Below are positions 1-7,224 of a DNA stretch of 40,244 nt, piece after piece. The notes under the pieces are model-generated. The model was given only the letters and a program-made list of their open reading frames with translations, was not told the origin of the DNA and searched no databases. The position numbers and the translations under genes were made by a program. The stretch is from Oscillospiraceae bacterium (GTDB lineage Bacteria; Bacillota; Clostridia; Oscillospirales; Acutalibacteraceae), in the NCBI GenBank assembly GCA_015066525.1, contig SVOG01000001.1, forward strand, positions 1 to 40,244, given 5' to 3'. Numbering within the stretch: the stretch's first letter is position 1; every line of letters starts with the position of its first letter.

Positions 1-1080
1 GTTGTCGAGGGTATGCAGTTTGACCGCGGCTATATCTCGCCTTATATGGTAACCGATACCGATAAGATGGAAGCAGTTATCGACGATGCCATGCTCCTCA
101 TCACCGATAAGAAAATCAGCACGGTACAGGATATCCTGCCCCTTCTTGAGAGCGTTCTCAAGGCGGGTAAGAAGCTCGTTATCATTGCTGAGGATGTCGA
201 GGGTGAAGCGCTCCAGACCATCCTTCTCAATAAACTCAGAGGCACATTTACCTGCGTATGCGTGAAGGCTCCGGGCTTCGGTGACAGACGCAAGGATATG
301 CTTCAGGATATCGCCATTCTTACAGGTGGTCAGGTTATCACAAGCGACCTCGGACTCGAGCTGAAGGATACCACGATGGCTATGCTCGGCGAGGCACGTC
401 AGGTGAAGGTTACGAAGGAAAATACCATCATCGTTGACGGTGCAGGCGACGGCGAGCAGATTAAGTCGAGAGTAGCGCAGATTAAGACCGCTATCGAGAC
501 CACCACTTCCGATTTCGACAGAGAGAAACTGCAGGAAAGACTTGCCAAGATGGCAGGCGGTGTCGCAGTTGTAAAGGTCGGTGCCGCTACTGAGACCGAA
601 ATGAAGGAGAAGAAACTCCGCATCGAGGATGCGCTCGCAGCGACTAAGGCAGCCGTTGAAGAGGGCATTGTTGCCGGCGGCGGCGTTGCTCTTATCAATG
701 CGATTGCTTCTGTTGAGGCACTGCTTGATACCGACGATGCCGATTTCAAGACGGGCGTGAATATCGTGCTGAAGGCACTCGAAGAGCCCGTTCGTCAGAT
801 TGCGACGAACGCAGGACTCGAAGGCTCCGTTATCGTGGATAAGATTAAGAACAGCGACGCAGGCTACGGCTATAATTTTGCAACGAATGAGTATGCGAAT
901 ATGCTTGATGCCGGTATCGTTGACCCCGCAAAGGTAACCCGTTCGGCACTGCAGAATGCCGCTTCGGTTGCGGCGATGGTACTCACTACCGAATCCCTCG
1001 TTACCGATATTAAGGATCCGCAGGCGGATGCAGCCCAGGCAGCCGCAATGGCAGCCGCAGCACAAGGTGGAATGTACTAA
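1..1080 (+). CDS. groEL: Chaperonin GroEL (Hsp60), C-terminal two thirds, 5' end outside window
   Basis: ATP-dependent cytosolic folding chaperonin that works with GroES. The reading frame is open from base 1 (V-V-E-G before the first Met), so the true start lies upstream. The fragment begins at the GroEL signature [13 protein letters not shown] in the apical/intermediate region, so about 185-190 residues are missing. Other family landmarks are [42 protein letters not shown] and the C-terminal [11 protein letters not shown]. The tail ends in an Ala-rich stretch closing AQGGMY, a shortened version of the usual Gly-Gly-Met tail. A terminator follows directly. groES is presumably just upstream but is not visible. 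Identification is certain. Confidence 0.98.
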   Translation, partial: VVEGMQFDRGYISPYMVTDTDKMEAVIDDAMLLITDKKISTVQDILPLLESVLKAGKKLVIIAEDVEGEALQTILLNKLRGTFTCVCVKAPGFGDRRKDMLQDIAILTGGQVITSDLGLELKDTTMAMLGEARQVKVTKENTIIVDGAGDGEQIKSRVAQIKTAIETTTSDFDREKLQERLAKMAGGVAVVKVGAATETEMKEKKLRIEDALAATKAAVEEGIVAGGGVALINAIASVEALLDTDDADFKTGVNIVLKALEEPVRQIATNAGLEGSVIVDKIKNSDAGYGYNFATNEYANMLDAGIVDPAKVTRSALQNAASVAAMVLTTESLVTDIKDPQADAAQAAAMAAAAQGGMY

Positions 1081-1104
1081 AAAAAGCCCTGACGGGCTTT
1101 TTTT
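1081..1104 (+). terminator. Rho-independent terminator of groEL
   Basis: The sequence GCCC-TGAC-GGGC (1086-1097) is preceded by five A and followed by seven T. It starts immediately after the groEL stop codon. The A run can pair with the T run, so it may also work on the other strand. Confidence 0.85.
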
Positions 1105-1160
1105 AGTACATTCAATTAATGGTACGGAGCGGCGACCTCGACTTTCCATGAACAGATAAG

Positions 1161-1200
1161 AACGGAGCGATTATCAATTAATCACATCGCTTCGTTTTTT
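1161..1200 (+). terminator. Second hairpin with T-tract between groEL and padR
   Basis: AACGGAGCGAT (1161-1171) pairs with ATCGCTTCGTT (1186-1196) over 11 positions with one G-T wobble, and six T follow (1195-1200). It insulates padR from groEL read-through and ends just before the padR -35 box. Confidence 0.7.
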
Positions 1201-1203
1201 CTA

Positions 1204-1232
1204 TTGACAAAGATAATCCTCTGTGCTACATT
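1204..1232 (+). promoter_or_regulatory. Sigma-A promoter of the padR operon
   Basis: A perfect TTGACA (1204-1209) is followed after 17 bp by TACATT (1227-1232, four of six matches to TATAAT). Transcription would start near 1239, inside the palindrome described in the next entry. Confidence 0.65.
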
Positions 1233-1254
1233 ATACATAGAACATCTATGCATA
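1232..1254. promoter_or_regulatory. Near-perfect palindrome, likely PadR operator
   Basis: The arm TATACATAGA (1232-1241) and the arm TCTATGCATA (1245-1254) match as an inverted repeat at nine of ten positions around a 3-bp centre. It abuts the -10 box and covers the expected start site. PadR proteins are usually autorepressors that bind palindromes of this size with ATGTAT/ATACAT-like half-sites. Binding is inferred from position and symmetry only. Confidence 0.6.
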
Positions 1255-1279
1255 GAGACAATATGTAAAGGAGGAGCTT

Positions 1280-1606
1280 ATGAAATTCACGAAGGAATTA
1301 TCCTCAGGCACCATTCCTACTATGGTGCTGTCCGTTATCAAGAGCGAGGATATGTACGGCTACAAAATTATCAAAACACTCGAAGCCAGAAGTGAAAACG
1401 CGTTTTCACTCAAGGAGGGCACGCTTTATCCCATTCTGCATTCTATGGAAAAGGAGGACCTGCTTGAGAGCTACTGGGACAGCTCCGACGGCAGGAAGCG
1501 CAAGTATTACCACATCACCAAGAAAGGAATTAAGCATCTGAATCTCAAGGCTGAGGAATTTGAGGAATTTACCGTCGCTGTGAAAAAGGTGCTTAGCTTC
1601 GCCTGA
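1280..1606 (+). CDS. PadR family transcriptional regulator
   Basis: A 108-residue winged-helix repressor. The N-terminal half shows the PadR pattern: MVLSVIKSEDMYGYKII, then SLKEGTLYPILHSMEKEDLL (recognition helix region), then GRKRKYYHITKKG (wing). A short C-terminal helix follows, so this is a subfamily-2-type small PadR that should dimerise. A strong AAAGGAGGAG site lies before the ATG at 1280. A longer overlapping frame starting at 1204 in another phase has no such support. The stop overlaps the next start as TGATG (1604-1608), indicating translational coupling with the HAAS membrane protein. PadR plus HAAS/DUF1700 pairs are common in Firmicutes and usually respond to membrane or small-molecule stress. 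The ligand is unknown. Confidence 0.93.
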   Translation: MKFTKELSSGTIPTMVLSVIKSEDMYGYKIIKTLEARSENAFSLKEGTLYPILHSMEKEDLLESYWDSSDGRKRKYYHITKKGIKHLNLKAEEFEEFTVAVKKVLSFA

Positions 1607-3711
1607 TGAAAAAAGAAGAATACTTATCCGAGGTAACGAAGCGGATTTATAACGAATCGGAGCACCGAGCCGTGTACGATGAACTCGGCGAGCATATTGA
1701 CAGCAAGACCGAAGAGCTCTCTAAGCGTTACCTCAGCGCTGAAGCCGCTGCGGAGAAAGCGGTTGATGAAATGGGCGATACCGAACAGGTGCGTGATGAC
1801 TTCGCCCAAATACATAATGACGGATATAACCCTGCATTTGATATTGTGACACTTCTTTTACATATGGGAATTCTTGCAGGTGGCTGGTATCTGATGAAAG
1901 TGTTTGTTTTTAACGACTCAGGTATGATGTCGACGCATTTGGCGGCAGTTTGTATTGCGCTTTCACTGATGCTTTCCGATGTGTTTATGACGCTGAAGCG
2001 CAAGCTGCTTGTGCCGACGATTTTTTCATTTTTTCGGCTCGGCGCCACAGGTGCCTTCCTGTACATTGTTTTTGTCGAACTCGGCAAGCTGTCTGATTCA
2101 AGCCTTGTTACTGTTCTTCAGGATTTTTACCGCTCGCAGATACCGAATCAGAGTAATTATTATAACAAGGAACAGATAATAACTGCGCTTACCGTAATTG
2201 CTGCGGTGATGCTGTGCGGCATTCTGATTTCACTCATTATATGGATGAAAAAGCGCCTTCGCGTTAATAACCGTACGGACAATATGGTGCGCCGCAAGGC
2301 GGCGGGGATTTATCGTTATTTTGCTGTGACGTTGCTGTGCTTTGCCGTATTCTTCGGCGTTAAACAGTTTATAGACCGAAACGCATATAAAAGCGAATAT
2401 CTGAATGCATTTGAAACCGTGCAGCAGATGAGCGAGACCTGCAAAACTGTCGAGGATGTAACGGAATTCATTCGTGCTTGTGATCTTGATTTCAAGGAGA
2501 GCCGTAACAACAGTGGTGAATTAACGGGCTATTCGTACCTCAGTAACTATACGCAGATTGAGTGCGACCTCACGCCCGAGCCTGCGCCGTCACTTGCCGA
2601 GGCAATAGACGGTGACACGTATGAAATAGTCGATAACCTTATGACAAGTCAAGGCGTGCCTGAAGATACACGCGAACTGTTTAAGGTTCAGCTCAATGTT
2701 AATAAATATACGGTCAAAAAGGGGACGGACTCATTTACGTTAAAATGTCTCTGGGCGGACGAGGAGGACGAGGAATATCTCGCTGATTTTACTCCGTACA
2801 ATGCCAATAGTGAAGAGCAGTTTGATTACTATAAGGGCATTATTCCGCGCAGCTTTATATTCTCTGTCGACGACAGTCCGCTAAACGAAAAAAGCTGTTC
2901 GTTTACCTACTACATTATCAGCGGCAATTTCAGCTATGAGGAAAAGCGCGAAGTGGTTTACCGCACACCGCTCTACGACAAGCTGAATGCCTATTCGGAC
3001 AAGCTGCTTGCGGTGATTGAAAAAAACGGCGACCTGCTCCCCTATGAGCTTGCCAAAAAGACTAAGGCAAAAGAGCAGGTAATAGACTACTCCGAGGAGA
3101 TAAAAAGACTTTATAAAAAGTTCGGCGGTAATAGCTCGCTTTATGATAATATAGAGATTACCGAAACCCGATACGTCACGAAAAGCGGTATGTTTTATGT
3201 TCTTGACGGCGAAAAGCCGCCGTATGCAACCGTTTTGTTTGCGGATTTGAATAATCGTTATTTCAGGATAGGGATTATCGGCAATAACGGCGAAGCATAC
3301 GAGGCGAATGAGGATACCCGCTCACTTTCCATAAATGGCTATCATTTTGACCGCTACGGCAAGTGTTACAGCAGCGCAGAGCATGTACCGTTTTATACAC
3401 GCGATGGCAGGAAGTATTACTTCCGCAGTGTCAAACGAAGTACGGGCGACCCGAATATCGGCGACATCAAGGAAAAGTATTATACCGACCGCCAAAACAG
3501 TTGGTATCCCGAAAGTCAGTGCTTTGTTGACGAGGAGGGCTATATCTACTTCAACACAGACGGTTCGCTCAAATATGACGAGAAGGGTTATTTCAAATCC
3601 TCCTCCGGCAAACGTTATATCAAAGCGACTGAAACCTCGTGGTACGATGACGGTACCCTTGCCGCGCCTCAGCGCAAAACGAAATTACAAAAAGCACTTT
3701 CAGGAGACTAA
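1606..3711 (+). CDS. HAAS/permease-prefix-domain membrane protein with large extracytoplasmic region
   Basis: 701 residues, translationally coupled to padR. Residues 1-70 (KKEEYLSEVTKRIYNESEH through DEMGDTEQVRDDFAQIH) match the helical HAAS/permease-prefix-1 domain that typically partners PadR. Five hydrophobic segments follow at about 78-101, 108-130, 139-161, 191-214 and 235-255. With a cytoplasmic N-terminus, an odd number of spans puts residues 256-701 outside the membrane. That 445-residue part is rich in Tyr, Asp and Lys. Near its end it has short repeated units of the type YF-x-DG and KGYF-SSSGKRY. I do not recognise a catalytic motif. Most HAAS proteins are much shorter, so the ectodomain is unusual. 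A role in membrane-stress sensing under PadR control is inference. Confidence 0.75.
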   Translation: MKKEEYLSEVTKRIYNESEHRAVYDELGEHIDSKTEELSKRYLSAEAAAEKAVDEMGDTEQVRDDFAQIHNDGYNPAFDIVTLLLHMGILAGGWYLMKVFVFNDSGMMSTHLAAVCIALSLMLSDVFMTLKRKLLVPTIFSFFRLGATGAFLYIVFVELGKLSDSSLVTVLQDFYRSQIPNQSNYYNKEQIITALTVIAAVMLCGILISLIIWMKKRLRVNNRTDNMVRRKAAGIYRYFAVTLLCFAVFFGVKQFIDRNAYKSEYLNAFETVQQMSETCKTVEDVTEFIRACDLDFKESRNNSGELTGYSYLSNYTQIECDLTPEPAPSLAEAIDGDTYEIVDNLMTSQGVPEDTRELFKVQLNVNKYTVKKGTDSFTLKCLWADEEDEEYLADFTPYNANSEEQFDYYKGIIPRSFIFSVDDSPLNEKSCSFTYYIISGNFSYEEKREVVYRTPLYDKLNAYSDKLLAVIEKNGDLLPYELAKKTKAKEQVIDYSEEIKRLYKKFGGNSSLYDNIEITETRYVTKSGMFYVLDGEKPPYATVLFADLNNRYFRIGIIGNNGEAYEANEDTRSLSINGYHFDRYGKCYSSAEHVPFYTRDGRKYYFRSVKRSTGDPNIGDIKEKYYTDRQNSWYPESQCFVDEEGYIYFNTDGSLKYDEKGYFKSSSGKRYIKATETSWYDDGTLAAPQRKTKLQKALSGD

Positions 3712-3712
3712 A

Positions 3713-4249
3713 ATGAATTATTACCCATTCGATAAAAAACCGATATCTTACCGGATTGTAGTTGCGCTCGGGATGTTTGTGTACCTTGTGCTTGCGTCAC
3801 TTGTCGTTACCAGGTGGATATACACCGTATTGAGTATCCTGTTTCATCTGCCGTGTAACGACGGGATGATCACGGCGGTGAACATTATCGGCTTTTTGAT
3901 TGGGTTTATCTTATGGTTTTTCGATACCTTTTCCCAAAAGGGCGTATATGTGTATTATGACAAAATTGTCATCAGAAACGGTTTATCTCCCGTCATTTGT
4001 CGGCGGATTCGACTTACCAATATCACAGCGGTGCAGTTTGTCTATTGTTGCAGAAAGGATGAGGATTATCGACGCATCCGGTTTTTTTCAAATCTGGTCG
4101 CGGGTGACTCCGGATTTCCTGCGGCAAAGCTGCATACGGTAAATCGCGGTATTCGTTTTGTGGGTGTGGCGGACACGGCGGCACTCGTTACGGATTTGCA
4201 ACGGCGGCTTGAACGGTTAGAGGTGCGTTTACCTCACCGAGAGGAATAG
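3713..4249 (+). CDS. Small two-span membrane protein with PH-like C-terminal domain
   Basis: 178 residues starting at ATG 3713, behind AGGAG (3702-3706), one base after the previous stop. The frame is open back to 3335, but that extension overlaps the HAAS gene and has no ribosome site. Two hydrophobic segments lie at about residues 14-44 and 52-70. The rest (GVYVYYDKIVIRNGL, RRIRLTNITAVQF, then a helix DTAALVTDLQRRLERLEV) has the strand-turn-strand pattern of bacterial PH-like (bPH2/YdbS-type) domains. Function is not recognised. It is the last gene of the padR operon, since a terminator follows at once. It probably acts with the HAAS protein at the membrane. Confidence 0.75.
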   Translation: MNYYPFDKKPISYRIVVALGMFVYLVLASLVVTRWIYTVLSILFHLPCNDGMITAVNIIGFLIGFILWFFDTFSQKGVYVYYDKIVIRNGLSPVICRRIRLTNITAVQFVYCCRKDEDYRRIRFFSNLVAGDSGFPAAKLHTVNRGIRFVGVADTAALVTDLQRRLERLEVRLPHREE

Positions 4250-4255
4250 CTGTTT

Positions 4256-4285
4256 GGAGCGACTTGCGTCGCTCCTTAATTTTTT
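4256..4285 (+). terminator. Rho-independent terminator of the padR operon
   Basis: GGAGCGAC (4256-4263) and GTCGCTCC (4268-4275) form a perfect 8-bp stem with a TTGC loop, followed by TTAATTTTTTA. Confidence 0.85.
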
Positions 4286-4305
4286 ATAAACAAATGTTTA
4301 TTATG

Positions 4306-4334
4306 TTGACTTTTGATGCGTTATAGTATATAAA
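4306..4334 (+). promoter_or_regulatory. Sigma-A promoter upstream of the dlt-like operon
   Basis: TTGACT (4306-4311), a 17-bp spacer and TATAAA (4329-4334). A second possible -10 (TATAAT, 4379-4384) lies nearer the gene but its -35 region is weak. Confidence 0.6.
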
Positions 4335-4397
4335 TATATTGCTCTTAGAAAAATCTTTATTTTTTCGACATTTTTTGTTATAATTCCCCTTGTAGAA

Positions 4398-4416
4398 TGA
4401 TGTTAGTTTAACATCA
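4398..4416. repeat. Inverted repeat in the leader of the dlt-like operon
   Basis: TGATGTTA (4398-4405), a 3-base loop and TAACATCA (4409-4416) form a perfect 8-bp palindrome that touches the AGGAG ribosome site (4416-4420) of the first gene. It could be an operator or an RNA hairpin limiting initiation. There is no direct evidence for either. Confidence 0.5.
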
Positions 4417-4425
4417 GGAGCGATT

Positions 4426-5472
4426 ATGAATAAACTTAGCAAAACCGAACTCAAACACATTGCCCTCGGCTCGGTGAAAATCCTTGCCTTCGTGCTTGTG
4501 TTTATGATTTTACTGCAGCTTTTGTCAAACACCTGTTTTTCTCAGAAGGGTGCAACGCATTACAAGACTGCGCTGAATAAGGCTTACGCATTCCTGCAGG
4601 AGCCGGATAATTCCATCGATGTCGTGGCAATCGGCAACAGTGACCTGTATTCTGCCTTTGTACCCGCCGAACTGTGGACAAAGCACGGCTATACCTGTAC
4701 GGTTATCGCGTCACCCCACCAGACGCCGCTGCAGTCCTATAAAATGCTGCAGACGCTCTTTGAAAAGCAGCACCCCCGTGTCGTCGTTATCGAGACAGAT
4801 ATGCTTTATGATGAGATGGTCGAGAAAAACGGGAGCGTCAAGGGCGAGCAGAATATCGTGCAATTCCTCTTTGATAATTATGACACGGAGGATTTTGAGG
4901 AAATCGTGAAATCGCAGTTTCCCATCTTCACCTTCCATGATAAGTGGAAGAAGGCGGGCAAACCCAAGAAAGTCGACACCCCCGACTCCCACGGTTATAA
5001 GTATTCTTCGACCGTGCGCCGCGTCACCATCGGTGATTATATGAAGGAGACGGAGGACAAGGAGCCGATTAAATCCAAAAACGCCGAAATGCTCCGCAAG
5101 ATTCAGGAACTTTGTGAGGAAAACGGCAGCGAGGTATTCTTTATTGAAATGCCGAGTGTTACCTCGTGGAACACCGAGCGCCATAACGCGGTTGAAGCAC
5201 TTACGACAGAACTCGGCGCGGATTTTCTCGACCTCAATCTGCTGACGCGGGATATGGGGTTGAATCTCGAGGTGTCCTTCCGTGATAAGGGCAACCATCT
5301 GAATTACGATGCCGCCTGCAAGGTGACGGATTATCTCGGCGATTATATCGCTGCACATTATCATCTCGATGACCGACGCGATGACCCCGATTATGCATTC
5401 TATCAGACGAGCATTGAACGCTTCTATAACCAGATAGAAGCGGAGAATGCTGCCAAAGGTGAAATACAATGA
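4426..5472 (+). CDS. Membrane-anchored SGNH-type hydrolase/acyltransferase, DltD-like (first copy)
   Basis: 348 residues with a single N-terminal hydrophobic anchor (about 15-33) and an extracytoplasmic domain. The motif GNSDLYS gives nucleophile candidate Ser72, and FRDKGNHLNY near the C-terminus gives Asp287 and His291. This is the block I / block V pattern of SGNH/DltD-type enzymes. DltD acts outside the membrane in transferring D-Ala to teichoic acids, and this protein sits in the same operon as DltA-, DltC- and DltB-like genes. It shares FFIEMP, SHGYKYSS and FRDKGNHLNY with the second copy at 8789, so the two are paralogues. The start follows AGGAG with 5-base spacing, and the stop overlaps the next ATG (ATGA). 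Whether it transfers or removes acyl groups cannot be told. Confidence 0.8.
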   Translation: MNKLSKTELKHIALGSVKILAFVLVFMILLQLLSNTCFSQKGATHYKTALNKAYAFLQEPDNSIDVVAIGNSDLYSAFVPAELWTKHGYTCTVIASPHQTPLQSYKMLQTLFEKQHPRVVVIETDMLYDEMVEKNGSVKGEQNIVQFLFDNYDTEDFEEIVKSQFPIFTFHDKWKKAGKPKKVDTPDSHGYKYSSTVRRVTIGDYMKETEDKEPIKSKNAEMLRKIQELCEENGSEVFFIEMPSVTSWNTERHNAVEALTTELGADFLDLNLLTRDMGLNLEVSFRDKGNHLNYDAACKVTDYLGDYIAAHYHLDDRRDDPDYAFYQTSIERFYNQIEAENAAKGEIQ

Positions 5473-6977
5473 AAAACATCCTTGAATTTCTCGAAAAAGA
5501 CGCGCTGACCCTGCCGGACAAGATTGCCTTTGCCGACAGTGATGAGGCGCTTACCTATTCCGAAACGCTCGATATGGCGCAGCGCATCGGTACCTGCCTT
5601 GCATCGCTCGGCACGAAGAATCAGCCCGTCGCAGTCTATCTCGATAAGAACGCCCGCGCGCTGACGGCGATGTTCGGCGTCGTGTACAGCGGCAATTTCT
5701 ATGTGATGATTGACAGCGAAATGCCAACCGACCGCATTGAACGCATTTTTACGACGCTGCAGCCCGCTGCCGTACTGACGGACGGCGCGCATCTCGAGGC
5801 GGCGCAGACGCTGACAGTGGACAGGGTGTTCACGGTTGAGGACGCGCTCAAAACCGATATTGACGCGGACATTCTTGCAGCAATTCGCGCTGCGCAGATT
5901 GATACCGACCCGCTCTATGCGCTTTATACCTCGGGCTCCACGGGTATGCCCAAGGGCGCCGTGCTGACGCACCGTAATGTGATTGCATACAGCGAGTGGA
6001 CGGTGAATACATTTGGTATCACGGAAAAAACCGTGTTCGGCAATCAGACGCCGTTTTACTTCTCGATGTCCGTGACGGATATTTATTCCACCTTACGTGC
6101 GGGCAGTACGCTCGTCGTCATTCCGAAGAGCTATTTCTCATTCCCGATTATGCTCGTGGATTATCTCAATAAACATAAAGTCAATACAATCTACTGGGTG
6201 CCGAGCGCTCTGTCGATTGTGGCGAATCTGAAACTCTTTGACGCGGCAAAACCGGAATATCTGAAGATGGTGCTCTTCGCCGGAGAAGTTATGCCGACCA
6301 AGCAGCTCAATTACTGGATTCATTCTCTTGATGAGAATATTGTTTACGCCAACCTCTGCGGACCGACCGAGACGACCGATATCTGCACCTACTATGTGGT
6401 AGACAGGGAATTCTCGGACGATGAGCCGCTCCCCATCGGCAGACATTGCAATAACTGCGACGTGTTTATCCTCAGGGATGACGGCACCGAGGCGGGCGTT
6501 AATGAGGAGGGAGAACTCTATGACAGAGGTTCCTTTCTCGCGCAGGGATACTACAATAATCCCGAAAAGACTGCCGAGGCATTCGTACAAAATCCGCTGA
6601 ATACCGCATATCCCGAAAAGGTGTATAAGACCGGTGACCTTGTGAAGATGAATGAGCGCGGCGAGATTATGTATATCTGCCGCAAGGATTATCAGATTAA
6701 GCATATGGGCTACCGTATCGAACTCGGCGAAATTGAGACTGCCGCAAGCGCCTGCACGGGTATGCAGGAATGCGTGTGCGTCTACGACGACAAGGAGGAT
6801 AAAATCATCCTTGTATACAGCGCTAAGAAAACGAGCGAGGAGCAGATTATGGACGAACTGTCGCAGAAACTGACCGCTTATCTGATGCCGAACCGCCTTG
6901 TGAAGATGCGTACCCTGCCGCATAACCAAAACGGCAAAATCGACCGCAAGGCAATTAAAGCAGAAGTGACAAAATAA
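5469..6977 (+). CDS. dltA: DltA-like adenylate-forming ligase with altered substrate pocket
   Basis: 502 residues, the length of D-alanine:carrier-protein ligase DltA. It activates a carboxylic acid with ATP and loads it on a carrier protein. Visible motifs are the P-loop TSGSTGMPKG (154-163), A5 CGPTETTD, YKTGDLVK, the hinge region RKDYQIKHMGYRIELGEIE and the catalytic Lys490 in NGKIDRK. In DltA of Bacillus cereus, Asp197 (motif FD) binds the substrate amino group and Cys269 (LFCGEV) sets D-Ala preference. Here the aligned residues are Ser199 (FYFSMSVTD) and Ala271 (LFAGEV), both at the same +2 offset. The substrate may therefore not be D-alanine, or not an alpha-amino acid. The ribosome site is AAAGGTGAAA, and the ATG overlaps the upstream stop. 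The fold is certain; the substrate is open. Confidence 0.88.
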   Translation: MKNILEFLEKDALTLPDKIAFADSDEALTYSETLDMAQRIGTCLASLGTKNQPVAVYLDKNARALTAMFGVVYSGNFYVMIDSEMPTDRIERIFTTLQPAAVLTDGAHLEAAQTLTVDRVFTVEDALKTDIDADILAAIRAAQIDTDPLYALYTSGSTGMPKGAVLTHRNVIAYSEWTVNTFGITEKTVFGNQTPFYFSMSVTDIYSTLRAGSTLVVIPKSYFSFPIMLVDYLNKHKVNTIYWVPSALSIVANLKLFDAAKPEYLKMVLFAGEVMPTKQLNYWIHSLDENIVYANLCGPTETTDICTYYVVDREFSDDEPLPIGRHCNNCDVFILRDDGTEAGVNEEGELYDRGSFLAQGYYNNPEKTAEAFVQNPLNTAYPEKVYKTGDLVKMNERGEIMYICRKDYQIKHMGYRIELGEIETAASACTGMQECVCVYDDKEDKIILVYSAKKTSEEQIMDELSQKLTAYLMPNRLVKMRTLPHNQNGKIDRKAIKAEVTK

Positions 6978-6990
6978 AGGAGAATATACC

Positions 6991-7221
6991 ATGGAAAGAA
7001 TTATCGAAATCATTAAAGAAATCAAACCCGGCGTTGCCGTGGATGAAACCACCCGTCTGCTCGACGACAAGGTGCTCGACTCACTCGCTATCGTGTCCCT
7101 CGTGGCTGAACTCAGCGACGAATTTGACGTGGACATCACTGCGCGCGATATCGTGCCCGATAATTTTGCCACTGTCACTGCTATCAAAGCGATGATTGAC
7201 AGACTCGAGGACGAGGACTGA
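6991..7221 (+). CDS. dltC: DltC-like acyl carrier protein
   Basis: 76 residues, acidic, with the phosphopantetheine attachment motif LDSLAIV (Ser31). After attachment of the pantetheine arm it would carry the acyl or aminoacyl group made by the upstream ligase and pass it to the MBOAT protein. Length and helical pattern fit DltC and ACPs in general. It has a strong AAAGGAGAA ribosome site, lies 13 bp after the ligase, and is followed 3 bp later by the MBOAT gene, which makes an operon partnership very likely. Confidence 0.9.
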   Translation: MERIIEIIKEIKPGVAVDETTRLLDDKVLDSLAIVSLVAELSDEFDVDITARDIVPDNFATVTAIKAMIDRLEDED

Positions 7222-7224
7222 TAA

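Noticed and set aside
956-1159. Small frame overlapping the groEL end and terminator
   Set aside because: It runs through the groEL terminator in another phase without a ribosome site.
3335-3712. N-terminal extension of the PH-like membrane protein
   Set aside because: It overlaps the HAAS gene by 377 bases with Ser/Thr-rich nonsense sequence, while ATG 3713 has AGGAG at good spacing.
4711-5469. Antisense frame of 252 codons opposite the first SGNH gene
   Set aside because: The plus strand carries conserved SGNH motifs; the antisense frame has none.
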